A stretch of DNA of 58,189 nt, from the NCBI RefSeq assembly GCF_000761245.1, contig NZ_AWOR01000058.1, positions 1 through 58,189 on the forward strand. The letters run 5' to 3'. Below, in pieces: positions 43,189 to 52,292 of this stretch. The stretch comes from Comamonas testosteroni. GTDB lineage: Bacteria > Pseudomonadota > Gammaproteobacteria > Burkholderiales > Burkholderiaceae_C. How positions within the stretch are numbered: position 1 is the stretch's first letter; each line of letters opens with the position of its first letter. The notes beneath the pieces were generated by a model. The model had not been told where the DNA came from. It made no database searches and saw only the letters and a list, made by a program, of their open reading frames with translations. A program made the translations under genes and the position numbers.

Positions 43189-44181
43189 GTGCGTGCCCTT
43201 ATTCGAGCACTGATATTTTTGCTGTTGCTGGCTGCCCTGGCGGCAGGAGGCGCCTGGTGGTGGCTGAACCAGCCGCTGCAGCTGTCCGAACCCAATCTGG
43301 AGCTGGAGATCGAGCCCGGCACCACGCCGCGTGGCGTGGCGCAGAACGTGGTCAAGGCCGGGGTGCAAACCGATGCGCGCCTGCTCTATGCGTGGTTTCG
43401 CTTCTCGGGCAAGGACCGCGCCATCAAGGCCGGCAACTACGAACTGAGCACGGGGCTCACGCCCTATGTGCTGCTGCAAAAGCTGGCGCGGGGCGAGGAA
43501 AGCCTGCGTGCGCTGACTCTTGTCGAAGGCTGGAACTGGCGCCAGGTGCGCGCAGCGCTGGCGCGCGAGGAATTCCTCAAGCAAGACAGCGCAGGGCTCA
43601 GTGACGAAGCCGTGATGACGGCACTAGACCGAGCGGGCGTGCCGCCCGAGGGGCGTTTCTTCCCAGATACCTATACCTATGCCAAGGGCAGCTCGGACAT
43701 GGCCGTGCTGCGCCGTGCGCTGCACGCCATGGATCGGCGCCTGGCCGATGCCTGGGCCATGCGGGCGGCCAATACCCCGCTCAAATCGGCTGATGAAGCC
43801 TTGACCCTGGCCAGCATCGTGGAAAAGGAAACCGGGCGCGCTGTGGACCGCGCTCAGATTGCCGGCGTTTTCTCCAACCGCCTGCGCATAGGCATGCGCC
43901 TGCAGACAGATCCTTCGGTCATCTATGGCGTGGGGGCCAGCTTTGACGGCAATCTGCGCAAGCGCGATCTGCTGGAGGACACGCCCTGGAACACCTATAC
44001 CCGTGCAGGCCTGCCCGTCACGCCGATTGCCATGCCCGGCAAGGCCGCGTTGATGGCGGCCGTGCAGCCCGATCAGACCAAGGCGCTGTACTTTGTCGCC
44101 AGGGGTGACGGCACCAGCCATTTCAGCGCCTCGCTGGACGAGCACAATAGGGCCGTCAACCGCTATCAGCGCGGTCAGTAA
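43189..44181 (+). CDS. mltG: Endolytic murein transglycosylase MltG (YceG)
   Basis: A 330-aa inner membrane enzyme that cuts nascent glycan strands and sets peptidoglycan chain length. One N-terminal helix (LIFLLLLAALAAGGAWWWL) is followed by a LysM-like region (LEIEPGTTPRGVAQNVVKAG). The catalytic YceG domain has EGRFFPDTYTYAKG, then LASIVEKETG (catalytic Glu), RIGMRLQTDPSVIYGVG and NTYTRAGLPVTPIAMPGKAAL. The GTG start at 43189 fits the family N-terminus. It is first in the mltG-tmk-holB series. Confidence 0.94.
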   Translation: MRALIRALIFLLLLAALAAGGAWWWLNQPLQLSEPNLELEIEPGTTPRGVAQNVVKAGVQTDARLLYAWFRFSGKDRAIKAGNYELSTGLTPYVLLQKLARGEESLRALTLVEGWNWRQVRAALAREEFLKQDSAGLSDEAVMTALDRAGVPPEGRFFPDTYTYAKGSSDMAVLRRALHAMDRRLADAWAMRAANTPLKSADEALTLASIVEKETGRAVDRAQIAGVFSNRLRIGMRLQTDPSVIYGVGASFDGNLRKRDLLEDTPWNTYTRAGLPVTPIAMPGKAALMAAVQPDQTKALYFVARGDGTSHFSASLDEHNRAVNRYQRGQ

Positions 44182-44270
44182 GCAATCTTTGAGGGCGCAA
44201 GGCCGTGGCCTGTGCCCTGTGTCGAATCAAACAACTGGTGCCGCCATGCGCTGCACTAGAGGAAATATCA

Positions 44271-44960
44271 GTGAGTACAGCTTTATCCAAGGGTCTGTTC
44301 ATCAGTTTTGAAGGCATCGATGGCGCGGGCAAGTCCTCGCATATCGAGGCACTGGCCCAGGCTTTTCGCGACCAGGGCCGGGTGGTCACGCTCACACGCG
44401 AGCCCGGCGGTACGCCGCTGGCCGAAAAGCTGCGCGCCCTGATGCTGCATGACGCCATGGACCCGCTGACCGAGGCGCTGATCGCCTTCGCTGCACGGCG
44501 CGACCATCTGGTGCAGGTCATAGAGCCGGCTCTGGCGCGTGGCGAGGTGGTCATCAGCGACCGCTTCACCGATGCCACTTTCGCCTACCAGGGCGCGGGC
44601 CGTGGCTTCAGTTGGGAGCAGCTGTCGGCGCTGGAGCGCATGGCGCAGACCGGCACGGCGCTGCAGGCAGGGCAGGCCCCGGATTTCATGCGCGAGCCCG
44701 ACATGACGCTATGGTTTGACCTGCCCGCCGAAGTGGCGGCCGAGCGCCTGGCCACGGCCCGTGTTCCCGACCGTTTCGAGGCCCAGCCTGGCGAGTTCTT
44801 TGCCCGGGTGGCCCAGGGCTATGCCGAGCGCGCCCGGACGGCACCTCAGCGCTTTGTGCGCATTGACGCCCATGCCAGCCGCCACGCAGTGTGGCAGCAG
44901 ATCACCCAGGCCGTGGTGCGCAAGGGTTGGCTGGCCATCATGGTGGGCAGCAAGCCATGA
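44271..44960 (+). CDS. tmk: Thymidylate kinase
   Basis: A 229-aa enzyme that phosphorylates dTMP to dTDP. P-loop [19 protein letters not shown] motif [18 protein letters not shown] and [14 protein letters not shown] are all present. GTG at 44271 is chosen because AGAGGAAA precedes it and the protein then starts close to the conserved FISFEG strand; the frame is open to 44205. Its stop overlaps the holB ATG by 4 nt. Confidence 0.94.
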   Translation: MSTALSKGLFISFEGIDGAGKSSHIEALAQAFRDQGRVVTLTREPGGTPLAEKLRALMLHDAMDPLTEALIAFAARRDHLVQVIEPALARGEVVISDRFTDATFAYQGAGRGFSWEQLSALERMAQTGTALQAGQAPDFMREPDMTLWFDLPAEVAAERLATARVPDRFEAQPGEFFARVAQGYAERARTAPQRFVRIDAHASRHAVWQQITQAVVRKGWLAIMVGSKP

Positions 44961-45982
44961 GTGCATCCGATCTCGAAGCACCCTGGATCGCCGCGCAGCG
45001 TGGCCGCTTGCTGGCCCAGCGTGGTCATGCCTGGTTGCTGCAAGGACCTTCGGGTCTGGGCCAGTACGCTCTGGGACTGTCACTGGTGCGCGCCTGGCTT
45101 TGCGAGCAGCCCTCGGCTCAGGGCGCTTGCGGCCGCTGCGCCAGCTGCCATGCCATAGAGGTGCGTGCCCATGCCGACCTGTGCGTGCTCATGCCCGAGG
45201 TGCAGATGATGGAGCTGGGCTGGCCGCTGCCGGAAAAAGCCCAGGCCGACATCGACGACAAAAAGCGCAAGCCCAGCAAGGAAATCCGCGTGGAAGCCAT
45301 GCGCGATGCCGTGGAGTTCTGCCAGCGCACCAGTGCGCGCGGACGTGGCAAGGCCGTGCTGGTCTACCCGGCCGAGCAAATGAATGCCATTACCGCCAAC
45401 GCCTTGCTCAAGACGCTGGAGGAGCCACCCGGAGACACCCGCTTCGTGCTGGCCAGCGAGGCCGCGCACCAGCTGCTGCCCACCATTCGCAGCCGCTGCC
45501 TGACGCACACCATGACCTGGCCTGCCGCGGCCGAGGCCGCGCAATGGCTGCAGGCGCAAGGGCTGAACGAGCCCGATGCCGCAGCGGCCTTGCAGGCTGC
45601 CGGCGGTCGACCCGGCGATGCGCTGCGCATGGCTGCGGACGCGGGCAAGGCCGCAGCCTGGGCGCAGTTGCCAAGGCAGCTGGCCAAGGGGGATGTGGCT
45701 GCGCTGGCGGCTTTTGCGCCGGTGGATGCCGTGCAGGCGCTGCAGAAGATCTGCCACGACCTGATGGCTCTGGCCGGCGGCGGCGAGCCCCGGTATTTCT
45801 CGCCTGCCGATCTGCCGGGCAAGCCGCTGCCCATGGCGCTGCTGGCCGAATGGTCGCGCGAGCTGGTGCAGGCGGCGCGCACTGCCGATCACCCCTTCAA
45901 TGCCGGGCTGATGACGGAAGCCCTGGCCTCCAGGGCGCGGGCGGTGCTGATCTCGGGCAAAGCCGCCAGAGCCGCACGCTAG
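44957..45982 (+). CDS. holB: DNA polymerase III delta-prime subunit
   Basis: A 341-aa clamp-loader subunit. The N-terminal AAA-like domain begins [26 protein letters not shown]; the P-loop lacks the usual GK[ST], as expected of delta-prime subunits, which do not hydrolyse ATP. A zinc-binding CGRCASCHA follows, then the sensor region [29 protein letters not shown] and the SRC motif LPTIRSRCL. Start 44957 overlaps the tmk stop (ATGA). Confidence 0.94.
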   Translation: MSASDLEAPWIAAQRGRLLAQRGHAWLLQGPSGLGQYALGLSLVRAWLCEQPSAQGACGRCASCHAIEVRAHADLCVLMPEVQMMELGWPLPEKAQADIDDKKRKPSKEIRVEAMRDAVEFCQRTSARGRGKAVLVYPAEQMNAITANALLKTLEEPPGDTRFVLASEAAHQLLPTIRSRCLTHTMTWPAAAEAAQWLQAQGLNEPDAAAALQAAGGRPGDALRMAADAGKAAAWAQLPRQLAKGDVAALAAFAPVDAVQALQKICHDLMALAGGGEPRYFSPADLPGKPLPMALLAEWSRELVQAARTADHPFNAGLMTEALASRARAVLISGKAARAAR

Positions 45983-46072
45983 ATAATGCGGCGCGGGTTT
46001 GGTCAAAATTTTCCCGGGTGTTAACCTCGCGATTTGCGCCGCCCGGCCGTCACAAGAATTCTGCTACCCACT

Positions 46073-46429
46073 ATGAACGCAACTACCACCCCTCGTCCCA
46101 GCGTGATGCAGCTGGCGATCAAGGAGAAGGCGGCGCTGTATGCCGCCTATATTCCGTTGTTCGCCGAAGGGGGGATTTTTGTGCCCACGCAGCGTGACTA
46201 TCGTTTGGGCGATGATGTCTACGTGCTGCTGACCCTGCCCGACGATCCGCAGCGCTACCCGGTCGCGGGCCGTGTGGCCTGGGTGACGCCCGAGCGTGCT
46301 TCCGGCAATCGCACCCAGGGCGTAGGCATCCAGTTTCCCAAGGATGCCAAGTCCGCCGAGCTCAGGGCCAAGATCGAGCAGATTCTGGGCACAGCCCTGA
46401 GCTCCGAGAAGCCCACTCAGACAATCTGA
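46073..46429 (+). CDS. pilZ: PilZ domain protein
   Basis: A 118-aa protein of the type IV pilus PilZ kind. It has a compact beta-barrel sequence: MQLAIKEKAALYAAYIPLFAEGGIFVPTQRDYRLGDDVYVLLTLPDDPQRYPVAGRVAWVTP, then GVGIQFPKD. The N-terminal RxxxR c-di-GMP motif of canonical PilZ domains is not obvious, as in the PilZ proper that acts with PilB/FimX. In proteobacteria the gene commonly follows holB, as here. The frame is open to 46034 but ATG 46073 gives the usual N-terminus. Confidence 0.88.
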   Translation: MNATTTPRPSVMQLAIKEKAALYAAYIPLFAEGGIFVPTQRDYRLGDDVYVLLTLPDDPQRYPVAGRVAWVTPERASGNRTQGVGIQFPKDAKSAELRAKIEQILGTALSSEKPTQTI

Positions 46430-46490
46430 TTATTAACACTGGCGCGCTCCCACATCAGAGACGCCGAGCAAGAGCCGTCTCGCAGCGATG

Positions 46491-46530
46491 GCGTCGCCCC
46501 CAGGGGGGAAGCGGCGCAGCCGCTCAGGAG
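46491..46530. repeat. Short GC-rich palindromic repeat
   Basis: GCCCCCAGGGGGG is followed by AGCGGC GCA GCCGCT (46510-46524, perfect 6-bp stem). It lies between the PilZ and TatD genes. I recall similar CCCCCAGGGGGAAGCGGCGCAGCCGCT-like elements as common between genes in Comamonadaceae. Possible stem-loop at an mRNA boundary. Confidence 0.45.
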
Positions 46531-46543
46531 TGGCCCAATTTCT

Positions 46544-47374
46544 ATGTTTACCGATTCCCACTGTCACCTGAATTTTCCCGAACTGAGCGCCAACATCGCG
46601 CAGATCCGTGAAGCCATGGCTGCTGCCAAGGTCACGCGCGCGCTGTGCATCAGCACGACGATGGAAGAGTTTCCAGAAGTGCACCAGCTGGCGCTGGACT
46701 ACGACAATTTCTGGGCCACCGTGGGCGTGCACCCCGACACCGAAGACATGACCGAGCCCAGCGTGCAGGACCTAGTGGAGCGTGCAGCACTGCCGCGTGT
46801 GGTGGCGATAGGCGAGACCGGGCTCGATTACTACGGCATGGAAGACCGCAAGGGCGGCCGCACGATTGCCGACCTGGAATGGCAGCGCGAGCGTTTTCGC
46901 ACGCATATCAGGGCTGCTCAGATCACGCAAAAGCCGCTGGTCATCCACACTCGCAGCAGCTCCGACGACACCCTGGGCATTTTGCGCGAGTGCGGCGAGG
47001 CCGATTCCAGCACCCAGGCCGGCGGCGTCTTTCACTGCTTCACCGAGACGGCGGAAGTGGCCCGTGCCGGTCTGGACATGGGCTACTACATCTCCCTGTC
47101 AGGCATCGTGACCTTCAAGAATGCCCAGCACCTGCGTGATGTGGCGGCTTTCGTGCCACTGGACAGATTGTTGATAGAAACCGACAGTCCCTATCTCGCG
47201 CCCGTGCCCTACCGCGGCAAGACCAATAATCCTTCCTATGTGCCCTTTGTGGCCAAGCAGATTGCCCAGGTGCGCGGCATCTCCATCGAGGAGGTGGCTG
47301 CCGCCACCAGTGCCAACTTTGACCGCCTGTTCAAGGGCGTGACCTTGTCAGCGAACTCTGGAGCGAGTGCATGA
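46544..47374 (+). CDS. tatD: TatD-family metal-dependent deoxyribonuclease
   Basis: A 276-aa TIM-barrel hydrolase. Metal-binding motifs: FTDSHCHLNF at the N-terminus, AIGETGLDYYG in the middle, LVIHTRSS, GGVFHCFTET, and LLIETDSPYLAPVPYRGKTNNP. TatD/YcfH enzymes act as nucleases and may deacylate D-aminoacyl-tRNA. In many genomes the holB-pilZ-tatD order is conserved. Its stop overlaps the ankyrin gene start by 4 nt. Confidence 0.93.
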   Translation: MFTDSHCHLNFPELSANIAQIREAMAAAKVTRALCISTTMEEFPEVHQLALDYDNFWATVGVHPDTEDMTEPSVQDLVERAALPRVVAIGETGLDYYGMEDRKGGRTIADLEWQRERFRTHIRAAQITQKPLVIHTRSSSDDTLGILRECGEADSSTQAGGVFHCFTETAEVARAGLDMGYYISLSGIVTFKNAQHLRDVAAFVPLDRLLIETDSPYLAPVPYRGKTNNPSYVPFVAKQIAQVRGISIEEVAAATSANFDRLFKGVTLSANSGASA

Positions 47375-48096
47375 GCCTTTTTGCTGCCCCATCGATTGCA
47401 TCGTCATTGAGCCGCCGCCAAAGCCTGCGTTGGGCGGGTGCTGTCGTCGGGGTGGCGGGCCTGCCAGGGCTGGCCCTGGCCAATGACTACGAGGACTATT
47501 CGCGGGCGCTGGTCGGTGATAACGACCGCACCATGGTGAACCTGATCTTTCGCGGCTTCGACGCCAACACCCTGGATTCGCGTGGGCGGCCGGGGCTGGT
47601 GGCGGCCCTGCATCAGGACTCGCTCAAGGTCTTTGACGTGCTGCTCAAGGCGCCGCGCATCGATGTCAATCTGGCTTCGAGCCAGAACGAGACGCCGCTG
47701 ATGATGGCCTGCATCAAGGGGCACCTCGATATCGTGCGCGAGCTGATCAAGCGCGGCGCGGACGTCAATCGCGAAGGCTGGGCGCCGCTGCATTACGCGG
47801 CCTCTGCCGATACGCCGCAGACGCTGGAAATCATCAAGCTGCTGCTCGAAGAAAGCGCCTATATCGACGCCGCATCGCCCAACGGCAGCACGCCGCTGAT
47901 GCTGGCCGCCCAGTACAGCAGCGAAGCCGTGGTCAAGCTACTGCTGCAGGAGGGCGCGGACATCACGCTGCGCAACCAGCGCAATATGACGGCAGCGGAC
48001 TTCGCCAGGCTGGTGGACCGGCAATACATGGTCGATCTGCTGGGCAAGGCGTTGCAGCATGAGCGCCGTACCCAGCCCCCGCGCGGGAGCTGGTAG
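47371..48096 (+). CDS. Exported ankyrin-repeat protein
   Basis: A 241-aa protein with a Tat-like signal (SRRQSLRWAGAVVGVAGLPGLALA) and four to five ankyrin repeats (LDSRGRPGLVAALHQDSLKVFDVLLKAPRIDVN; ETPLMMACIKGHLDIVRELIKRGADVN; WAPLHYAASADTPQTLEIIKLLL; STPLMLAAQYSSEAVVKLLLQEGADI). Ankyrin repeats mediate protein binding. The ATG overlaps the TatD stop. The binding partner is unknown. Confidence 0.9.
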   Translation: MSLFAAPSIASSLSRRQSLRWAGAVVGVAGLPGLALANDYEDYSRALVGDNDRTMVNLIFRGFDANTLDSRGRPGLVAALHQDSLKVFDVLLKAPRIDVNLASSQNETPLMMACIKGHLDIVRELIKRGADVNREGWAPLHYAASADTPQTLEIIKLLLEESAYIDAASPNGSTPLMLAAQYSSEAVVKLLLQEGADITLRNQRNMTAADFARLVDRQYMVDLLGKALQHERRTQPPRGSW

Positions 48097-48126
48097 CGGA
48101 CGGGTTCAGCGCCGCTCACCGCTATT

Positions 48127-48208
48127 TTGATAGCTGCTAGCGCCCAATGAAAAAGGACTTCAGAGTTATTTGACTCTGAAGTCCTTTGTTCATATGCGGT
48201 AGTAGCTC
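48127..48208. repeat. Nested palindromic element B, probable bidirectional terminator
   Basis: The outer arm TTGATAGCTGCTAGCGC (48127-48143) is identical to that of element A. Inside is a perfect 15-bp stem AAAGGACTTCAGAGT (48152-48166) and its complement (48173-48187) with a 6-nt loop. The right outer part (48195-48208) is degenerate. It fills the space between the convergent ankyrin and MsbA genes; the stem has A-runs and T-runs on both sides. Confidence 0.8.
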
Positions 48209-50077
48209 TTAAATTTGAGGCTCGCCGGGGGTCGAGCTGCGCACCTGGTTGTGCAGGCGGGCATAGAGGCCGCCCAGCTCCATCAGCTGTGCATGCGAGC
48301 CTTGCTCGGCAATCTGGCCGCGCTCCATGACCACCACGCGGTCCGCATGCTCGATGGTGGACAGGCGGTGGGCGATCACCAGCGTGGTGCGGCCCTGCAT
48401 GAGCCGGTTCAGGGCTTGCTGGACCAGGCGCTCGGACTCGTTGTCCAGCGCCGAGGTGGCTTCGTCCAGAATGAGGATCGGCGCGTCCTTGTAGAGCGCG
48501 CGGGCAATGGCCAGGCGCTGGCGCTGACCGCCCGAGAGCTGGCTGGCATTGTGGCCCACCAGGGTGTGCAGGCCCTGAGGCAGATTTCGCACAAAGTCGC
48601 CCAGATTGGCCGCCTCCAGCGCGGACCAGACGCGGGCCTCGTCAATATCCTTGCCCAGCGCCACATTGGCCGCGACGCTGTCGTTGAGCATGACCACGTC
48701 CTGGCTGACCATGGCGAACTGCTGGCGCAGCGTATTCAGGTCCCAGTCGGCCACGGGCACGCCTTCCAGCATGATCTGGCCGCTGGTGGGCGAGAAAAAG
48801 CGGGGCAGCAGATTGACCAGCGTGGTCTTGCCGGCACCGGACGGGCCGACCAGGGCCACCACTTCGCCAGCCCGGACATTCAGGCTCAGGTGCGAGAGGG
48901 CCGGAGCCTTGTCCGCGCCGAACTGCACGCTCACATCGCTCAGCTGCAGTGCGCCGCTGACCTTGGCGGTGGGCTTGAAACTGCCGCCTTGCTCGTCGGT
49001 GGAGCCTTCGAGCAGTGCCAGGCCACGCTCCAGTGCGGCCACGCCGCGCGTGATGGGGTTGGCCACATCGGCCATGCGGCGAATGGGCGCAATCAGCATC
49101 AGCATGGCCGAGATGAATGCGGCAAAGCCGCCCACGGTCACATCCTGCACGCTGGCCGAGCCGATGGCGGCGCCGCCTTCGCGGCTTTGCCACAAGGCGA
49201 TGCAGAGAATCACCGACAGCGCAATCGCCGCCAGCACCTGGGTCAGCGGCGTCATGGCGGCCGAGGCGATGGTGGCCTTGGTGTTCAGGCCGCGCAGCTG
49301 ACGGCTCAACTCGCCAAAGCGCGACTGCTGCGAAGCCTGGGCACCATGCAGGCGCACCATGCGGTGGGCCAGCACGTTCTCCTCCACCACATAGGCCAGC
49401 TCGTCGGTGGCCGTCTGGCTGGACTTGGTGATGCGATAGAGGCGACGCGACAGTGTCTTCATGACCCAGGCCACGCCCGGCACCATGAAGGCCACGATCA
49501 GCGTGAGCTGCCAGTTCAGATAGATCAGGTAGCCGAGCAGGGCGATCAGCGTGAAGCCGTCGCGAGAGATGCTCATCATGGCCTGCACCAGCTGCTGGGC
49601 GCCGGTCTGCACCTCGTAGACGATGGTGTTGGACAGCGCCGATGCCGATTGCCTGGAAAACAGGCTCATGTCGGCGGCCAGCAAGCGCTCGAACAGTTTC
49701 TGGCGCAGACCCAGCATGCCGTCATTGGTGATGCGTGCCAACGCGTACTGTCCCGTGAACTGGGCCAGGCCGCGAATGACGAACAGGCCGATCAGAAAGA
49801 CCGGCACCGTCCACAGGGCAAGCGAGCCAGCCGTAAAGCCACTGTCGAGCAAAGGCTTGAGCAGTGCCGGCATGGCGGGCTCGGTTGCTGCCCCCACCAG
49901 CGTGGCCAGGATGGCCAGACCCCAGGCCCAGCGCTGGCCCGAAAAATAGGGCGTCAGGCGCTTGAGGCGCTGCATCAGCGGCAGCTCGGATGGATTGACG
50001 GGGGGTGCTTCAGCGGGAGCTGGGGCAGGGACGGCCTTGGCGGTCTCGCTCGGCGATGGGGACGGTGTGGCTTGCAT
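48209..50077 (-). CDS. msbA: Lipid A export ABC transporter, MsbA-type
   Basis: A 622-aa fused permease/ATPase that flips lipid A-core across the inner membrane. The membrane domain spans about residues 45-345 (six helices, including GLAILATLVGAATEPAMPALLKPLLDSGF). The ATPase has Walker A LVGPSGAGKTTLVNLLPRF, Q-loop FAMVSQDVVMLNDS, signature LSGGQRQRLAIARAL, Walker B ILILDEATSALD and H-loop VIAHRLSTIEHAD. The N-terminal ~35 residues are Pro/Ala-rich and cytoplasmic. Divergent from tolB. Confidence 0.9.
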   Translation of the reverse strand: MQATPSPSPSETAKAVPAPAPAEAPPVNPSELPLMQRLKRLTPYFSGQRWAWGLAILATLVGAATEPAMPALLKPLLDSGFTAGSLALWTVPVFLIGLFVIRGLAQFTGQYALARITNDGMLGLRQKLFERLLAADMSLFSRQSASALSNTIVYEVQTGAQQLVQAMMSISRDGFTLIALLGYLIYLNWQLTLIVAFMVPGVAWVMKTLSRRLYRITKSSQTATDELAYVVEENVLAHRMVRLHGAQASQQSRFGELSRQLRGLNTKATIASAAMTPLTQVLAAIALSVILCIALWQSREGGAAIGSASVQDVTVGGFAAFISAMLMLIAPIRRMADVANPITRGVAALERGLALLEGSTDEQGGSFKPTAKVSGALQLSDVSVQFGADKAPALSHLSLNVRAGEVVALVGPSGAGKTTLVNLLPRFFSPTSGQIMLEGVPVADWDLNTLRQQFAMVSQDVVMLNDSVAANVALGKDIDEARVWSALEAANLGDFVRNLPQGLHTLVGHNASQLSGGQRQRLAIARALYKDAPILILDEATSALDNESERLVQQALNRLMQGRTTLVIAHRLSTIEHADRVVVMERGQIAEQGSHAQLMELGGLYARLHNQVRSSTPGEPQI

Positions 50078-50377
50078 AAGCGCGTGATTTTAGGGCTTGT
50101 GCTTTTGGAGTCCGCACGGATCTCAATAGATGAAATTCGGGATGAAGTTGTAACCAACTATGCCTGTTTGAATATAAAGCGCAAGCCTGCGGCAGAATCG
50201 GCGGGGGGATTGCCTCTGCGCTCATGCAGACTCTGGCATGCTCCCGATCTGAAAGTTTTGTGGCACTTGCGTTTGATCACCCTACTGAGCACGTTCTTAC
50301 ATCAGGAATCCGTCAGTGTGTGTAACATTCGCGCTTGTGTTTGTACCGGGCAATTCCGGAAATTTTGATGGCTGCCA
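50078..50377. other. Divergent promoter region msbA/tolB
   Basis: 300 bases between the divergent msbA and tolB starts. No gene is supported and no symmetric operator is evident. tolQ, tolR and tolA, which normally precede tolB, are not here. Confidence 0.55.
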
Positions 50378-51697
50378 ATGACTATTGACCGACTTCCATC
50401 CCTGACAACCTGGGCGGCAGGGCCGCGCGCTTCCCGTAGAGCCATGCTGGCAACGTTAGCCGCCACGCCGGCCCTTCCGGCACTGGCCCAGTTCAGGGTT
50501 GAGGTAACAGGCGTGGGCCTGACACAGTTGCCGATCGCAATTGCCCAGTTCAAGGGAGAAGGCTCGGCCCCACAGAAGATTTCCGCCATCATCCAGGCCG
50601 ACCTGGAGCGCAGCGGACAGTTCCGCGGCGTGGATGCCTCAGGCCTGGCGCTTGACGAGACCTCGCGCCCCGATGTGGCCCAGTGGCGCCAAAAGGGTGC
50701 CGATTCGCTGGCGACCGGCAGCATCACGCGTCTGGCGGATGGCCGCTGGGATGTGCGCTTTCGCCTGTGGGATGTGGTCAAGAGCCAGGATCTGGGTGGT
50801 CAGGGCTTTGCAGTCACCACCGGCGATCTGCGCCTCGTGGCCCACCGCATTGCCGACTACATCTATGAAAAGCTCACGGGCGAGAAAGGCATTTTCTCCA
50901 CCCGCATTGCCTATGTGACCAAGGCCGGTGCTCATTACCGCCTGTGGATTGCCGATGCGGACGGCGAGAATGCACAATCTGCGCTGTCCAGCCCCGAGCC
51001 CATCATTTCCCCAGCCTGGGCGCCCAACGGCACGCAACTGGCCTATGTGTCCTTCGAGTCGCGCAAGCCCGTGGTCTACGTGCACGATGTTGCCAGCGGC
51101 CATCGTCGTCTGCTGGCCAACTTCCGCGGCTCCAACAGCGCTCCCGCCTGGTCGCCCGACGGCAGCCGTCTGGCCGTGACGCTGAGCCGCGACGGTGGCT
51201 CGCAGCTCTATCTGCTCAGCGCCCAGGGCGGTGAGCCCCGCCGTCTCATGCAAAGCAGCGGCATCGATACCGAGCCCTGCTTCTCCAGTGACGGCCGCAC
51301 CATTTACTTCGTCAGCGATCGTGGCGGAGCACCTCAGGTCTACAAGGTCTCGTCTTCGGGCGGCAGTGCCGAGCGAGTGACCTTCACGGGCAACTACAAC
51401 ATCTCGCCCGCCATCAGCCCTGACGGCAAATGGCTGGCCTATGTCTCCCGCGTGGGCGGTGGCTTCAAGCTCCAGGTCATGGATCTGGCGACAGGCACCG
51501 TGAACTCCGTCACGGACACCACGGCGGACGAAAGCCCGAGTTTTGCGCCCAATAGCCGTCTGATTGTTTACGCCACCATTCAGGGTGGCCGTGAAGCGCT
51601 CATGACCACTACGCTGGACGGCAAGATCAAGGCACGTCTGGCAGGTGCAAGTGGAGACATACGTGAGCCCGACTGGGGCCCGTTCCAAAAACACTGA
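50378..51697 (+). CDS. tolB: Tol-Pal system beta-propeller protein TolB
   Basis: A 439-aa periplasmic protein of the Tol-Pal envelope-constriction system that binds Pal. The N-terminal leader contains SRRAMLATLAATPALPALA, a Tat-like signal, then TolB N domain (FRVEVTGVGLTQLPIAIAQFKGEG). The C-terminal six-bladed propeller shows WD-like repeats such as PAWAPNGTQLAYVSFESRKPVVYVHDV and PAISPDGKWLAYVSRVGGGFKLQVMDL. It precedes pal and cpoB as usual, but tolQRA are absent upstream. Confidence 0.95.
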   Translation: MTIDRLPSLTTWAAGPRASRRAMLATLAATPALPALAQFRVEVTGVGLTQLPIAIAQFKGEGSAPQKISAIIQADLERSGQFRGVDASGLALDETSRPDVAQWRQKGADSLATGSITRLADGRWDVRFRLWDVVKSQDLGGQGFAVTTGDLRLVAHRIADYIYEKLTGEKGIFSTRIAYVTKAGAHYRLWIADADGENAQSALSSPEPIISPAWAPNGTQLAYVSFESRKPVVYVHDVASGHRRLLANFRGSNSAPAWSPDGSRLAVTLSRDGGSQLYLLSAQGGEPRRLMQSSGIDTEPCFSSDGRTIYFVSDRGGAPQVYKVSSSGGSAERVTFTGNYNISPAISPDGKWLAYVSRVGGGFKLQVMDLATGTVNSVTDTTADESPSFAPNSRLIVYATIQGGREALMTTTLDGKIKARLAGASGDIREPDWGPFQKH

Positions 51698-51764
51698 TCA
51701 GAAGTTTGCTTTCCCTCTTTCTTTCTAGTGATGAAGTCCGTTGTGGACTGTTCGGAGAAATCTC

Positions 51765-52292
51765 ATGTTGACTATCAAACGTCTTTCTTTGGCTTTGGCT
51801 GTGACCGCTCTGGTCGCTGGTTGCAGCTCGGGCGTCAAGCTCGACGACAAGCCTGTTGACGGCTCGCTGTCGAGCCAGGGTGCCGGCTCCAATGGCCAGG
51901 GCCAGAGTGGCGTGTCCGGTGTGGACCTGACAGGTTCGGCCGCCTCCAAGGCCGGCCCTCAGGGCGTCAGCCGCATCGTGTATTTCGACTTTGACAGCTA
52001 CTCTGTCAAGGCCGATGCACAGCCCCAGATCGAAGCCCATGCCAAGTTCATCAAGGCCAACCCTGCTGCCAAGGTGCAGCTGGAAGGCCATACCGACGAG
52101 CGCGGCGGCCGTGAATACAACCTGGCCCTGGGTCAAAAGCGCGCTGAAGCCGTGCGCCGCTCTCTGGGCCTGCTGGGCGTGAACGACGCTCAGGTTGAAG
52201 CTGTGAGCTACGGCAAGGAAAAGCCCGCTGCTGAAGGTCATGGCGAAGACGCTTACGCCCAAAACCGTCGCGTTGAAATCAACTACCGTTAA
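51765..52292 (+). CDS. pal: Peptidoglycan-associated lipoprotein Pal
   Basis: A 175-aa outer membrane lipoprotein that anchors the membrane to peptidoglycan. The lipobox LVAGC follows the signal helix (LSLALAVTALVAG). A linker of Gly/Ser leads to the OmpA-C domain (VYFDFDSYSVKADAQPQIEAHAKFI, then LEGHTDERGGREYNLALGQKRAEAVRRSL and RVEINYR). ATG 51765 follows CGGAGAAATCTC. The stop abuts the cpoB ATG. Confidence 0.96.
   Translation: MLTIKRLSLALAVTALVAGCSSGVKLDDKPVDGSLSSQGAGSNGQGQSGVSGVDLTGSAASKAGPQGVSRIVYFDFDSYSVKADAQPQIEAHAKFIKANPAAKVQLEGHTDERGGREYNLALGQKRAEAVRRSLGLLGVNDAQVEAVSYGKEKPAAEGHGEDAYAQNRRVEINYR

Noticed and set aside
45040..45080. Broken P-loop in holB as a sign of a pseudogene
   Set aside because: Delta-prime subunits normally have a degenerate P-loop and do not hydrolyse ATP; the rest of the gene is intact.
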